From positions 35,548-99,547 of the forward strand of contig JBBRTV010000023.1 in NCBI GenBank assembly GCA_038243995.1: a stretch of 64,000 nucleotides of DNA, given 5' to 3'. This DNA comes from Scleromatobacter sp038243995 (GTDB lineage: Bacteria; Pseudomonadota; Gammaproteobacteria; Burkholderiales; Burkholderiaceae_C). Position numbers and translations under genes: made by a program. A model generated the notes under the pieces. It was not told where the DNA came from, ran no database searches, and worked only from the letters and a program-made list of their open reading frames with translations. Positions 27,438-37,169 of this stretch are shown here, piece after piece; position 1 is the stretch's first letter, and the number at the start of each line of letters is the position of its first letter.

Positions 27438-28376
27438 ATGACCGCAGATTCGACCGATTCCCCCGTCCTCGTCACCGGTGCCACCGGCTTCGTGGGGAGC
27501 GCGCTGGTGCGCGACCTCCTGCGCGACGGCCGGCGCGTCATCGTCCTCGCGCGCGACGCCGCGCGCGCGCAAGTGAAATTCGGTGGGCGCGTACAGGTCG
27601 TCGACCGTCTCGACGCGATCGCATCCGGAACCCGCATCGACGCCGTGGTCAACCTCGCCGGAGCCCGCGTGCTGGGCATGCCGTGGACGGACGCTCGTCG
27701 GCGCGAACTGCGCGGCAGCCGTGTCGGCGTGACGGACGCGGTCGTCGGCCTGATGACGCGCCTGCAGCAGCCGCCACGCGTGCTCGTCAGCGCCTCGGCA
27801 GTGGGCTACTACGGCGCCGCGCCCGGCCCGTCGTTCGCGCCGCACGACGAGGCGAGCCCGCCCCGTCCGGGCCAGTTCCAGTCCGACCTCTGCGTCGCGA
27901 TCGAGCACGAGGCGTCGCGCGCCGAAGGCCTGGGCGTGCGCGTCGTGCGGATGCGCTTCGGCGTCGTGCTCGGGCGCGGGGACGGTGCGTATCCGATGCT
28001 CGCGCTGGGCGCGCGGCTGGGGTTCGGCGCCGTGCTCGGCACGGGCCGCCAGGCCGCGCCCTGGATCCATCTCGACGACGCCGTCGGGCTGATCCGCCTG
28101 GCGATGGCCGACGACACGATCGCCGGTGCGGTCAATGCCGTGGCGCCCGAGACGCTGCCGCAGGCCGGCTTTGCCCGCGCGCTGGCCGCGTCGTTCGGTC
28201 GCAGTGCCAGGCTGCGCATGCCCGGCATGCCGCTGCGCATGCTGCTCGGGGAGATGGCGGAGCTCCTGCTCGAAGGCCAGAACGTGGTTCCCGGGGTCGC
28301 CCTGCGCGCGGGCTACACGTTCCGTCATCCGACGCTGGCGAGCGCTTTCGCCGACCTGGCCGTTCCGGCGGCGTAG
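27438..28376 (+). CDS. TIGR01777 family epimerase (YfcH-like SDR)
   Basis: The 312-residue protein is an extended short-chain dehydrogenase with the nucleotide-binding TGATGFVGS motif at residues 12-20. It also has VNLAGARV, the family-specific VSASAVGYYG near 118, and a C-terminal DUF1731-type end with GQNVVPGVALRAGYTFRHP. These are typical of the YfcH/TIGR01777 group. The substrate is unknown. I start it at ATG 27438; the upstream frame lacks coding character. It is divergent from the GH44 pseudogene. Confidence 0.85.
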   Translation: MTADSTDSPVLVTGATGFVGSALVRDLLRDGRRVIVLARDAARAQVKFGGRVQVVDRLDAIASGTRIDAVVNLAGARVLGMPWTDARRRELRGSRVGVTDAVVGLMTRLQQPPRVLVSASAVGYYGAAPGPSFAPHDEASPPRPGQFQSDLCVAIEHEASRAEGLGVRVVRMRFGVVLGRGDGAYPMLALGARLGFGAVLGTGRQAAPWIHLDDAVGLIRLAMADDTIAGAVNAVAPETLPQAGFARALAASFGRSARLRMPGMPLRMLLGEMAELLLEGQNVVPGVALRAGYTFRHPTLASAFADLAVPAA

Positions 28377-28566
28377 GCCGCCCGGCGTGGCCTGCGCGGA
28401 CTGTCGCGCAGGCGCCGGAGCCGGGAACACACGCGCCCTGACGGATGTGCCTTCCGGTAACGAGGTCGCGCGGGCGACGAAGGCGTCCGCAGGAGGACAC
28501 TGGCCGTTGCGATCGGCCCGCGACCCTGCGGTGGCGTTCGCGTTCCACCAGGGAGAAGACATCGCC

Positions 28567-29610
28567 ATGAGAACCGTCCACGCCGTCATCGCCGGCACCC
28601 TTGTTTCACTCGCGGCGCTGGCCGGCGCGCAGGCGCAATGCCCCGCCGGAGTCCCGCTCGAAGGGGCGCAGCCGCCCGGCCCGCTGCCGCTCTTTCCGGT
28701 CGACAACTGGTGGAATGCCGACGTCAGCACGGCGCCGGTCGATCCCGGCTCGGCCAGCTTCATCGCCTTCGTCGCCAACGGCGGCACGCGCACGCTGCAT
28801 CCGGATTTCGGCGGCGAGGTCTCCAGCGGCAGCGCGGCGATATACGGCTTTCCGTATGCGGTCGTCGACGGAGCACAGGCGAAACTGCCGGTGAAGTTCC
28901 AGTACGCTTCCGAGAGCGACGGCGTCGACCATGCCTCGGGCCGGCCCTTGCCGTTCTACCCCATTCCGCCGCAGGCGATCACCCAGCCGCACTGGGTCGA
29001 AGGCGGGGCGCCCGGCAACGTCGACCAGCGCAAGAAGGGCGATCGGCACCTGCTGGTCGTCGATTGCACGAAAAAGGGGCTCTACGAGCTCTACAACGTC
29101 GATTATTCGACGTCCAGGGCGAAATGGCTGGGCGGCTCGGGGGCATTCTTCGACATGACGAAGAACGATCGCCGGCCCGAAGGCTGGACGTCGGCCGACG
29201 CCGCCGGACTGGCGATCTTCCCGGGCCTCGTGCGTTACGACGAAGCGTGGAACGACGCGCTGCCGGCCATCGCGCACGCCTTCCGGGTGACGGTGCGCGC
29301 GAGCAATGGCCACGTCTTCCCGGCTTCGCACACAGCCGGCACCACCAGCGGCGCGCTGCCCATGGGTGCGCGCCTGCGCCTCAAGACCAGCGTGGGCGGG
29401 CAGGACCCGGCGACCCGCACCGCCGACCCGCACGCCCGCAAGATCTTCCGGGCGATGCAGAAGTACGGCCTGATCGTCGCGGACAACGGCTCCGACCTCT
29501 ACATCAGCGGCACCTTCGACACGCGCTGGAACAACGACATCCTGAACCCCGCGTTCGCGACTCTGGGCGCGACCGATTTCGAGGTCGTGAAGCTGGGCTG
29601 GGCGCCCTAG
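28567..29610 (+). CDS. Secreted protein of unknown function
   Basis: I do not recognise the family. The 347-residue product has a clear signal peptide (MRTVHAVIAGTLVSLAALAGAQA). The mature part begins with a Pro-rich stretch, then DNWWNADVSTAPVDPGS. It is rich in aromatic residues and Gly, with motifs DGVDHASGRPLPFYPIPP, HLLVVDCTKKGLYELYNV, HVFPASHTAGTTSG and an ISGTFDTRWNNDIL-type end. This suggests a folded beta-rich enzyme or binding protein. Two cysteines (mature N-terminus and VDCTKK) could form a disulfide. GGGAGAAG precedes the ATG. It is followed by the exported amidohydrolase after about 100 bp, but cotranscription is uncertain. Confidence 0.65.
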   Translation: MRTVHAVIAGTLVSLAALAGAQAQCPAGVPLEGAQPPGPLPLFPVDNWWNADVSTAPVDPGSASFIAFVANGGTRTLHPDFGGEVSSGSAAIYGFPYAVVDGAQAKLPVKFQYASESDGVDHASGRPLPFYPIPPQAITQPHWVEGGAPGNVDQRKKGDRHLLVVDCTKKGLYELYNVDYSTSRAKWLGGSGAFFDMTKNDRRPEGWTSADAAGLAIFPGLVRYDEAWNDALPAIAHAFRVTVRASNGHVFPASHTAGTTSGALPMGARLRLKTSVGGQDPATRTADPHARKIFRAMQKYGLIVADNGSDLYISGTFDTRWNNDILNPAFATLGATDFEVVKLGWAP

Positions 29611-29712
29611 GAGTCCGACCCCGCTCCCGCTCCTGGGCGGATCGGCCGGACACCGCTGTTCGTCGCCGCGGCGGCATTGCACAATCACCGGCCTTCATCC
29701 CAGGAAGCCGGA

Positions 29713-31845
29713 ATGCTCCGTCCCAGACTGTCTCGCCGCGCACTGACCGTGATCGGCACGCTCGGTGCGCTTGTCGCCTCGACCGGCGCGCCGGCGGCGT
29801 CCGCGCCGCCCGGCGCACCGCTCGTCCACACGATCGTGATCGAGGGGCATGCGGCAGGTGCGTCGCGACTCGTCGCCGGCGCCGACGGGGCGCTGCATGT
29901 TGACTACAAGTACACCGACAACGGACGCGGGCCGGATCTGCACGAGGACTTCGCCCTCGGCGCCGAGGGCGCGCTGGTCCGTTACGCCGCTTCGGGAACG
30001 TCGACGTTCGGCGCGCCGATCGCCGAGCGGTTCGAGCGCACCGCGTCGGGGGCGCGCTGGAAGTCGCTCGCGGATGCGGACGAGGTCGTGGCGACCGGCA
30101 CCCGTGCGGCGAGGGTCTACGTGCCCGTGGAGTACAGCGGCGAAACCGTCGCCGTCGTCGCGCGCCAGTTGCTGGCGCAGGGCGGGCGGGGCGTGCCCTG
30201 CTGGTCGGGCGGCACGCTCGCCGCCCGGCGTCTCGCGACGACCACGCTGGCCGTACATGGCCGGCGCGTGGCGCTCGACCTGGTCGCCATCTCCGGCCTC
30301 GACATGGAGCCGGACTACCTGTGGCTGCGGCACGACGGGGCGCAAGCCTACTTCGCCTCGGTCGCCGCGGGTTTCGCCGAGATCGAGCAGGGCTTCGAGT
30401 CCTTGGCGCCGGAATTGCTCGCGCGCCAGAAGGTCGAGGACAAGCGCGAACGCGCCCGCCTGGCCGCCACGCTCGCCCATCACGTCGGCGACGAACTGGT
30501 GATCCGCAACGTGCGCGTGTTCGATTCGGAGCATGCCCGGCTCGGTGCGCCGAGCGACGTCTACGTCTCGCGCGGGCGCATCGCGCTCGTGCTGCCGGCC
30601 GGTTCCGCCGGGCGCGGCGACGACAGCGCCGTCGTCGACGGCCAGGGCCGGACGCTGCTGCCCGGCCTGTTCGACATGCACGTGCACGACGGCCCGTGGA
30701 GCGGCATCCTGCACCTGGCCGGTGGCGTGACGACCGGACGCGACATGGGCAACGACAACGCCGAGCTGCGCGACCTGGCCAACGACATCGATGCCGGCCG
30801 AAGCCTTGGCGAACGCGTCATCGCCGCCGGATTCATCGAAGGCGACAGTCCTTATTCGTCGCGCTCCGGCTTCGTCGTCAAGTCTGCCGTCGAAGCGAAC
30901 GCGGCGGTCGACTGGTACGCGCAGCACGGCTATCGCCAGGTCAAGCTCTACAACTCGATCAAGCCCGACTGGGTGCCGGCGATCGCCGCCCACGCGCACG
31001 AGCTCGGCCTGCGCGTCAGCGGCCACGTGCCCGCTTTCATGCACGCCGAGGACGCCGTGCGCGCAGGCTTCGACGAGATCCAGCACATCAACCAGGTGAC
31101 GCTCACCTTCCTCACCGGGCCCACCGACGACACGCGCACGCTGCTGCGCTTCGACCTCGTCGCCCAGAAGGCGAACCAGATCGACCTCGACTCGGAGGTC
31201 GTCGACCGCTTCATTGCGTTGCTCAAGGAACATGGCACCGCGATCGACGTCACGGCCGCCTGCTTCGAGGCGTCCTTCACGCAGCGGCAGGGCGAGCCCA
31301 ACCCGAGCTGGCTGACGACAGCAGACCACCTGCCGCCGGTCGTGCGGCGCGGCCTGCGCGTCAACTCGACGGACGTCACCGCAGCCAACGTCGCGGGCTA
31401 CCGCGCCTCCTACGCGACGATGCTGGCGCTGACAAAGAAGATGTTCGACGCCGGCATCGCGCTCGAGGCCGGCACCGACGACGTCCCCGGCTTCATGCTG
31501 CATCGCGAGCTCGAGCTGTACGTCAAGGCCGGCATCCCGCCCGCGCAGGCGCTGAAGATCGCGACCTGGAACGGCGCGCGTTTCACGCGGTCGCTCGACC
31601 GCTATGGCAGCGTCGAGCCGGGCAAGGTCGCCGACCTGGTGCTGGTGGACGGCGATCCGACGACGAACATCGCCGACATCGAACGCATCGCGATGGTCGT
31701 CAAGGAGGGCACGATCTACTTCCCCGCCGAGCTGTACCAGTCGATCGGCGTCCAGCCCTTCGCGCCGGCGCCCACGATACGGATGCCGAAGCCGCACGCC
31801 GCGAGCGCGAGCTCCGGCGCCTCGTTCCCGGGCATTTCCCCATGA
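29713..31845 (+). CDS. Exported amidohydrolase family protein
   Basis: The 710-residue protein starts with a signal peptide that fits a Tat signal (LSRRALTVIG, then a hydrophobic stretch ending PAASA). Residues 45-265 form an N-terminal domain of unknown role. The amidohydrolase domain follows: metal-binding DMHVHDG near 321, a lysine in QVKLYNS near 413, GHVP near 437, HIN near 459, and the aspartate in GTDDVPG near 591. A typical C-terminal strand reads PGKVADLVLVDGDP. The family includes imidazolonepropionase-like and dipeptidase enzymes; substrate is not predictable here. CAGGAAG precedes ATG 29713. Confidence 0.8.
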   Translation: MLRPRLSRRALTVIGTLGALVASTGAPAASAPPGAPLVHTIVIEGHAAGASRLVAGADGALHVDYKYTDNGRGPDLHEDFALGAEGALVRYAASGTSTFGAPIAERFERTASGARWKSLADADEVVATGTRAARVYVPVEYSGETVAVVARQLLAQGGRGVPCWSGGTLAARRLATTTLAVHGRRVALDLVAISGLDMEPDYLWLRHDGAQAYFASVAAGFAEIEQGFESLAPELLARQKVEDKRERARLAATLAHHVGDELVIRNVRVFDSEHARLGAPSDVYVSRGRIALVLPAGSAGRGDDSAVVDGQGRTLLPGLFDMHVHDGPWSGILHLAGGVTTGRDMGNDNAELRDLANDIDAGRSLGERVIAAGFIEGDSPYSSRSGFVVKSAVEANAAVDWYAQHGYRQVKLYNSIKPDWVPAIAAHAHELGLRVSGHVPAFMHAEDAVRAGFDEIQHINQVTLTFLTGPTDDTRTLLRFDLVAQKANQIDLDSEVVDRFIALLKEHGTAIDVTAACFEASFTQRQGEPNPSWLTTADHLPPVVRRGLRVNSTDVTAANVAGYRASYATMLALTKKMFDAGIALEAGTDDVPGFMLHRELELYVKAGIPPAQALKIATWNGARFTRSLDRYGSVEPGKVADLVLVDGDPTTNIADIERIAMVVKEGTIYFPAELYQSIGVQPFAPAPTIRMPKPHAASASSGASFPGISP

Positions 31846-31957
31846 GGCGGCGCCGTCCCACCCGGCGCGCGCGGAGATGGGCACAATGCCGCCTCGCGCC
31901 GAGTTCTCGCCCCGTTCCGGAGGCGGGACACGGTGACCGATAGCAAAGGATGCCACC

Positions 31958-32794
31958 ATGAGCGCCCACTCCAGCCCCGCCGCCACGACGACGCGTGCGC
32001 CGATCACCTTGCCGAAGCTGCGCGAGATGCATGCGCGCGGCGAGAAGATCGCGATGCTGACCTGCTACGACGCCACGTTCGCGCAGGTGCTCGACGACGC
32101 CGGGGTCGACACGCTGCTTGTCGGCGATTCGCTCGGCAACGTGCTCCAGGGTCGCACCAGCACCTTGCCCGTGACGCTGGCCGACATGACCTATCACACC
32201 GAGTGCGTCGCGCGCGCGCAGCCGTCGGCCTGGCTGGTCAGCGACCTGCCCTTCGGCAGCTACGAGGGCGGCAAGGGCACCGCGCTCGACTCGGCCATCG
32301 CATTGATGCGGGCCGGGGCGCGCATGGTCAAGCTCGAAGGCGGCGGCTGGACCGCGGATATCGTCGCGCATCTCGCCGCGCGCGGCATTCCCGTCTGCGC
32401 CCACCTGGGCCTGACGCCGCAGCGCGTGCACGCGCTCGGCGGCTACCGCGTGCAGGGCCGGGAAGCCGAGTCCGCCGCGACGCTCCGGCGCGAGGCACGC
32501 GAACTCGCCGAGGCCGGCGCCGCGATGATGGTCTTCGAGATGGTGCCTTCGGCGCTCGCCGCGGAGATCACCCAGGAGCACCCGGAACTCATGACCATCG
32601 GCATCGGCGCCGGGGCCGGCACCGCGGGCCAGGTGCTCGTGCTGCACGACATGCTCGGCCTGGGCTCCGGTCGCAAGCCGCGCTTCGTGCGCAACTTCAT
32701 GGCCGAGGGCGGATCGATCGCATCGGCGGTCTCGCGCTACGTCGCCGCCGTGAAAGACGGCAGCTTTCCGCAGGCGGACGTGCATACCTACTGA
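31958..32794 (+). CDS. panB: 3-methyl-2-oxobutanoate hydroxymethyltransferase
   Basis: The 278-residue protein is full length for PanB. It has ITLPKLREMHARGEKIAMLT near the start, the Mg-binding DAGVDTLLVGDSLGN near residue 48, VKLEGG near 121, and GIPVCAHLGLTPQ near 143. PanB transfers a hydroxymethyl group from methylenetetrahydrofolate to ketoisovalerate, the first step of pantothenate synthesis. panC follows after about 147 bp on the same strand. The spacing allows either one transcript or a separate promoter for panC. Confidence 0.95.
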   Translation: MSAHSSPAATTTRAPITLPKLREMHARGEKIAMLTCYDATFAQVLDDAGVDTLLVGDSLGNVLQGRTSTLPVTLADMTYHTECVARAQPSAWLVSDLPFGSYEGGKGTALDSAIALMRAGARMVKLEGGGWTADIVAHLAARGIPVCAHLGLTPQRVHALGGYRVQGREAESAATLRREARELAEAGAAMMVFEMVPSALAAEITQEHPELMTIGIGAGAGTAGQVLVLHDMLGLGSGRKPRFVRNFMAEGGSIASAVSRYVAAVKDGSFPQADVHTY

Positions 32795-32941
32795 CACCCG
32801 CCGAGCCCTGGCGCACACTGCGCACGCGCGTTTCATCGTTCGCGCGACCTTTCCCGCGCCATCGAGACAAGACGCCGCCATCCGTCCTCGCCTCCGGAGC
32901 GCCGTCGGCGCCGGATTCACCCAGAAGACGTTCATCCATCC

Positions 32942-33787
32942 ATGCAAGTCATCCACACCATCTCCGACCTCCGCGCGGTGCTCGCCGGCTCCACCCGGAC
33001 GGCCCTCGTCGCGACGATGGGCAACCTGCACGAGGGGCACATCGCGCTCGTCCGCGAGGCGGCGCTGCACGGCTTTCCGGTGGTCGTGACCATCTTCGTG
33101 AACCGCCTCCAGTTCCTGCCCCACGAAGACTTCAACCAGTACCCGCGCACGCTCGAGCGTGACTGCCAGCTGCTCGAAGCCGCCGGCTGCGACATCGTCT
33201 TCGCGCCCGACGAGGCGGAGCTCTATCCCGAACCGCAGACCTTCAAGGTGACGCCACCGCCCGCGCTGGCCGACCTGCTCGAGGGCGCGTTCCGCCCCGG
33301 CTTCTTCACAGGCGTGTGCACCGTCGTGATGAAGCTGTTCCAGTGCGTCCAGCCCGCCGTCTCGGTATTCGGCCAGAAGGACTACCAGCAGTGGATGATC
33401 GTCACGCAGATGGCCAGGCAATTCGCGCTGCCGGTCGAGGTCATCGGGGCGCCTACCATCCGCGCCAACGACGGCCTCGCCCTGTCCTCGCGCAATGGCT
33501 ACCTGGGCGCCGCGGAGCGCGAAGAGGCCGTGGCGCTGCCGCGTGCGCTGCATGCCGCCGCGATGGCGCTGCGGGAAGGCGCCACCGACGTGGCTGCCGT
33601 CGAGCGGGCGCAGCTAGACGGGTTGGTGCGGCGCGGCTGGAAGCCCGACTACATCGCCGTCCGGCGCCGCCACGACCTGCTGCCGCCGACGCCGGCCGAC
33701 CTCGCGGCGAAGCTGCCGCTGGTGGCGCTCGGCGCCGCGCGCATCGGCAGCACGCGGCTCATCGACAACCTCGAGATTGATCTCTGA
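32942..33787 (+). CDS. panC: Pantoate--beta-alanine ligase (pantothenate synthetase)
   Basis: The 281-residue protein has the signature TMGNLHEGHIALV near residue 25, with the HxGH-type ATP site. NRLQF, FGQKDYQQ near 143 and LSSRNGYL near 180 follow. PanC joins pantoate to beta-alanine to complete pantothenate, the precursor of CoA. It follows panB, and coaE lies in the same window at 45.2 kb. The start is ATG 32942. bioB begins 88 bp downstream. Confidence 0.95.
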   Translation: MQVIHTISDLRAVLAGSTRTALVATMGNLHEGHIALVREAALHGFPVVVTIFVNRLQFLPHEDFNQYPRTLERDCQLLEAAGCDIVFAPDEAELYPEPQTFKVTPPPALADLLEGAFRPGFFTGVCTVVMKLFQCVQPAVSVFGQKDYQQWMIVTQMARQFALPVEVIGAPTIRANDGLALSSRNGYLGAAEREEAVALPRALHAAAMALREGATDVAAVERAQLDGLVRRGWKPDYIAVRRRHDLLPPTPADLAAKLPLVALGAARIGSTRLIDNLEIDL

Positions 33788-33875
33788 AGTCGTTTCGCGC
33801 GGGGCGCGCGAGCGCGCCGCACGCACGAACCCGGCTGTTCGAAGGGTGTCGTGCCGCTCATGCAAAAATCCACGC

Positions 33876-34904
33876 ATGAACGCACTCGTCTCCCCGATCC
33901 ACATCCAGCGTCGCGACGCGGCTGCCCCTGACACCCACGGCGGCCACGCGCACTCCGACCGCTGGAGCGTCGACGCCGTGGAGGCGCTCTTCGCGCTTCC
34001 GTTCAACGACCTGATCTTGCAGGCGCAGGCGATCCACCGCGAGCATTTCGAACCGAACCAGGTTGAACTGGCCACGCTGCTGTCGATCAAGACCGGCGGT
34101 TGCCCCGAAGACTGCGGCTACTGCCCGCAGTCGGTGCACTACGACACCGGCGTCGAGGCCGGCAAGCTGATGGACGTGAAAGCGGTGGCCGAGGCTGCGC
34201 GTACGGCCAGGGAACACGGCGCGACGCGCTTCTGCATGGGCGCCGCCTGGCGCGCGCCGAAGGATCGCGACATCGAAGCCGTCTCGGAGATCGTCCGCGA
34301 AGTGAAGGCACTGGGTCTCGAAACCTGCTGCACGCTGGGCATGCTGAGCGACACCCAGGCCCGGTCCCTGAAGGACGCCGGGCTCGACTACTACAACCAC
34401 AACCTCGACACCGCGCCCGAGGCCTACGGCCGCATCATCTCGACCCGCGACTACCAGGATCGCCTGGACACGCTGGGTCATGTGCGCGAGGCAGGCATCT
34501 CGGTGTGCTGCGGCGGCATCGTCGGCATGGGCGAGAGCCGGCGCGAGCGCGCCGGCCTGGTCGCGCAGCTGGCCAATCTCGAGCCATACCCGGAATCGGT
34601 GCCGGTCAACGAGCTGGTGCGCGTCGAAGGCACTCCGCTGGCCGACGAAGCGCCGCTCGACCCGCTGGAATTCGTCCGCACGATCGCCGTCGCCCGCATC
34701 ACGATGCCCAAGGCGCGCGTGCGCCTGTCGGCAGGCCGCCAGCAGATGAGCGAAGCCGTGCAGGCGCTGTGCTTTCTCGCTGGCGCGAACTCGGTCTTCT
34801 ACGGCGAGAAGCTGCTGACGACCGGCAACCCGGATGTCGAGAAGGATCGCGCCCTGTTCGACAAGCTGGGCATGAAGACGGCTGCCGGCCAGCACGCCGG
34901 CTGA
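33876..34904 (+). CDS. bioB: Biotin synthase (radical SAM)
   Basis: The 342-residue protein carries the radical SAM cluster motif CPEDCGYC near residue 77, then FCMGAAWR near 117, the YNHNLDT segment near 175, and the C-terminal GRQQM with the arginine that ligands the [2Fe-2S] cluster. BioB inserts sulfur into dethiobiotin. I start it at ATG 33876; the frame is open 33 codons further upstream but without family similarity. No clear Shine-Dalgarno is visible. No other biotin gene is in the window. Confidence 0.95.
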   Translation: MNALVSPIHIQRRDAAAPDTHGGHAHSDRWSVDAVEALFALPFNDLILQAQAIHREHFEPNQVELATLLSIKTGGCPEDCGYCPQSVHYDTGVEAGKLMDVKAVAEAARTAREHGATRFCMGAAWRAPKDRDIEAVSEIVREVKALGLETCCTLGMLSDTQARSLKDAGLDYYNHNLDTAPEAYGRIISTRDYQDRLDTLGHVREAGISVCCGGIVGMGESRRERAGLVAQLANLEPYPESVPVNELVRVEGTPLADEAPLDPLEFVRTIAVARITMPKARVRLSAGRQQMSEAVQALCFLAGANSVFYGEKLLTTGNPDVEKDRALFDKLGMKTAAGQHAG

Positions 34905-34943
34905 AGAAGCAGCGCGATTGAACCTGCCCGAGCAAATGGCGTC

Positions 34944-35285
34944 ATGGGTCTCCTGACCCGGCTCCTGTCCTTCTTCCCGTTCGCGCATGCGAGGAAGTGG
35001 CAGGAGGCCGCGCCCGAATGGCGGGTACTGGTCGACGACAAGCACATCGCCGTGCTTTGCGCGCCATTTTTCACGGAACTGGCGTGGGTCTCGCTCGAGA
35101 TCGTGCCGCTGGAAGAGCCGGCCGATCCCCGTCTTTTCGACGACGCGTTCTGGTTGGGCAATTCGTGGCGGCTGGTCGACTCGCAGACCGGTCTCGCCGA
35201 GCCCTTCGCCGCCGTGTCGGGAAGCGGCCTCGACGCGGCGCGCCGTCGCGTGTCGATCTGGGGGCTGCGAACCGGCCGGACTTGA
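34944..35285 (+). CDS. Conserved small hypothetical protein
   Basis: The 113-residue protein has no signal peptide or clear membrane span apart from a short hydrophobic N-terminus (MGLLTRLLSFFPFA). It is rich in Trp (five residues: ARKWQ, PEWRV, LAWVS, FWLGN, SWRLV). I recognise no domain. It starts 39 bp after bioB on the same strand, so it could share its transcript. Confidence 0.5.
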   Translation: MGLLTRLLSFFPFAHARKWQEAAPEWRVLVDDKHIAVLCAPFFTELAWVSLEIVPLEEPADPRLFDDAFWLGNSWRLVDSQTGLAEPFAAVSGSGLDAARRRVSIWGLRTGRT

Positions 35286-35377
35286 GTTCCGCGGGATCGC
35301 CCGGCCACGCCGCGGCCGGGTGCTCGTCGCGCGCCCTTCAGACTGCGCCTTGCGGCGTATTCGCGCTTCGGGCTGCT

Positions 35378-36157
35378 TCAGCGCCCGGGCTGCTGCGCCT
35401 TGGTCTCGCGCTTGAAGCTCGCGAATGCGACGGCGCAGGCGGCCAGCACCCACACGATCACCGCGCCGGAGGGCAGGTCGAGCACGGCCGAGAGCGCCAG
35501 CCCGAGCGCATAGCCGACCGCGCCGACGCCATACCCGGCGATGTACCTGGCGCGGCCCCGCATGCCGCGCGTTGCCAGGGCGGGCACGATCAGGCTGGTG
35601 AACACGAGGTAGACGCCGACCAGTTGCACCGAGGCCGTCACCGCGATCGCGAATGTCGCGTAGAAGCCGAAACGTCCCAGGCGTTTGACGACGCCGGTGA
35701 GCATCGCCAGCACGAGCACCGCGGTGATGCCCGCGAGCCAGGCGATCTGCGTCTTGCCGACCCACAGGATCTGTCCGACCAGGAGGTCTTTGAGGTGCTC
35801 GCCGCCGTGCGGATTGCCCGAGAGCAGCAGGATGCCCGCGCAGGCCGCGAGGATGAACATCACGCCGATCAGCGCTTCCTGCTGCTCGGGCCACTTGCGT
35901 TCCGTCCAGGTCAGCAGCAGCGCGCCGAGCAGCGCCGCGGTGACCGCGGCCGCCTGCACCGCCATGCCGCCTTCGGGCAGGCCCATCGCGTCAGCGCCGA
36001 TCACGCCGAGTCCGGCGATCTGGGCGATTGCGAGGTCGATGAACACGATGCCCTTGTCGAGCACCTGCGCGCCGAGCGCGACGTGCGTGGCGAGAACCAG
36101 CAGTCCGGCGATCAACGCGGGGCCGAGGATGCCCCATTCCAGCGCGCTCCAGTTCAT
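35378..36157 (-). CDS. znuB: Metal ABC transporter permease, ZnuB-like
   Basis: The 259-residue protein has about eight hydrophobic segments and the ABC-3 family pattern: LDKGIVFIDLAIAQIAGLGV near residue 33, then LLVGQILWVG and VGVYLVFTSLIVPAL. The family imports Zn2+, Mn2+ or Fe2+. GGAGGT precedes ATG 36157. It follows the ZnuA-like binding protein by 31 bp. No ATP-binding subunit is present in the cluster, so it must use one encoded elsewhere. Confidence 0.8.
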   Translation of the reverse strand: MNWSALEWGILGPALIAGLLVLATHVALGAQVLDKGIVFIDLAIAQIAGLGVIGADAMGLPEGGMAVQAAAVTAALLGALLLTWTERKWPEQQEALIGVMFILAACAGILLLSGNPHGGEHLKDLLVGQILWVGKTQIAWLAGITAVLVLAMLTGVVKRLGRFGFYATFAIAVTASVQLVGVYLVFTSLIVPALATRGMRGRARYIAGYGVGAVGYALGLALSAVLDLPSGAVIVWVLAACAVAFASFKRETKAQQPGR

Positions 36158-36188
36158 CGTGCGACCTCCGCGTCGGGGCGGCGGGCGG

Positions 36189-37118
36189 TCATGGCTTGAG
36201 CGCCGCGACGAGGCGCGCCACCGTGTCGTCGAACAGCCCGCTGAGGTCTTTCGCGCCATCGGTGCCGCCGACCGTGAAGGCGAGCCTGACGGCCGGGATG
36301 TGCGCGTTCGCGCTGAGCCATTCGTCCGGCTTCGGATCCTGGTACGCCGAGTAGATGACCATCTTCGCCGGGTGGGCCTTCAGGGTCTCGAGCACCTGCT
36401 GCAGATGCGACGCGCTCGGCTCGACGCCGGGTTTGGGTTCCAGCACGGCGACCTCGGTCAGCCCCAGCCAGTCTTCCAGGTAGGCGTAGGCTTTGTGGTG
36501 TGCGGCGATGGAGACGCCTTTCAGCGGGGCGGCCTGCACGGCCCAGCGCGCCATCGATTGCTGCCACTTCTGGGCGAATGCCGTCGTGCGCTGCGCGTAC
36601 TGGGCCGCGTGCGCCGGATCGACCTGCGCCAGCCGGGCGCCGAGCGCGGTCGCGACGAGCGCGATGTTGCGCGGGTCGGTCTGGATGTGCGGATTGCCGC
36701 CCGCATGCACGTCACCCTGCGAACGGTCGACCTGCCTGGGCACGTCGAGCTTGCGCACGAAATCGGCGGCGGCGAAATTCCCGGGCTGGCCCGGCTGGAT
36801 CTTCGGGTTGCCCGACTGCTGCAGCAGGACGGGCAGCCAGCCGATCTCGAGTTCGGCGCCGGTGCAGGCCACCATGTCGGCGTTGCGCGCCCGCGAGATG
36901 AGGCTGGGCTTGGCCTGCACCTGGTGCGGGTCCTGCATGGCGGTCGTCGCGACGCCGACGTCGACCAGGTCGCCGCCGAGCTCCTGCGTCAACGCACCCC
37001 ATTCGGGCTCGCACGCCAGCACTTTGAGCGCGGCGTGCGCGGGTTGGGCGAACGCCCAGCAAAGCGCGGCGGCAGCCAGCGCGGGGCGCAACGCGCGGAG
37101 GGTGAATCGATTGTTCAT
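36189..37118 (-). CDS. znuA: Metal ABC transporter substrate-binding protein, ZnuA-like
   Basis: The 309-residue periplasmic protein has a signal peptide ending QPAHA. The cluster A-I binding-protein histidines are visible: DPHQVQ near residue 64, NPHIQTD near 144 and AHHKAYAY near 208, with an acidic ligand possible in YQDPKPDEW near 272. The His-rich loop of E. coli ZnuA is missing, which does not exclude zinc. It is probably the second or third gene of a zinc-uptake operon that begins with the DUF2946 or porin gene. Confidence 0.8.
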   Translation of the reverse strand: MNNRFTLRALRPALAAAALCWAFAQPAHAALKVLACEPEWGALTQELGGDLVDVGVATTAMQDPHQVQAKPSLISRARNADMVACTGAELEIGWLPVLLQQSGNPKIQPGQPGNFAAADFVRKLDVPRQVDRSQGDVHAGGNPHIQTDPRNIALVATALGARLAQVDPAHAAQYAQRTTAFAQKWQQSMARWAVQAAPLKGVSIAAHHKAYAYLEDWLGLTEVAVLEPKPGVEPSASHLQQVLETLKAHPAKMVIYSAYQDPKPDEWLSANAHIPAVRLAFTVGGTDGAKDLSGLFDDTVARLVAALKP

Positions 37119-37169
37119 GAGGGGTTCCTTCTCTTCAGTCCGTGCAGGCGGAGGTCGGCTGCACGCGGA

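Noticed and set aside
36154..36567. An ABC ATPase overlapping znuA and znuB
   Set aside because: The open frame there has no Walker motifs and is an off-frame shadow of znuA.
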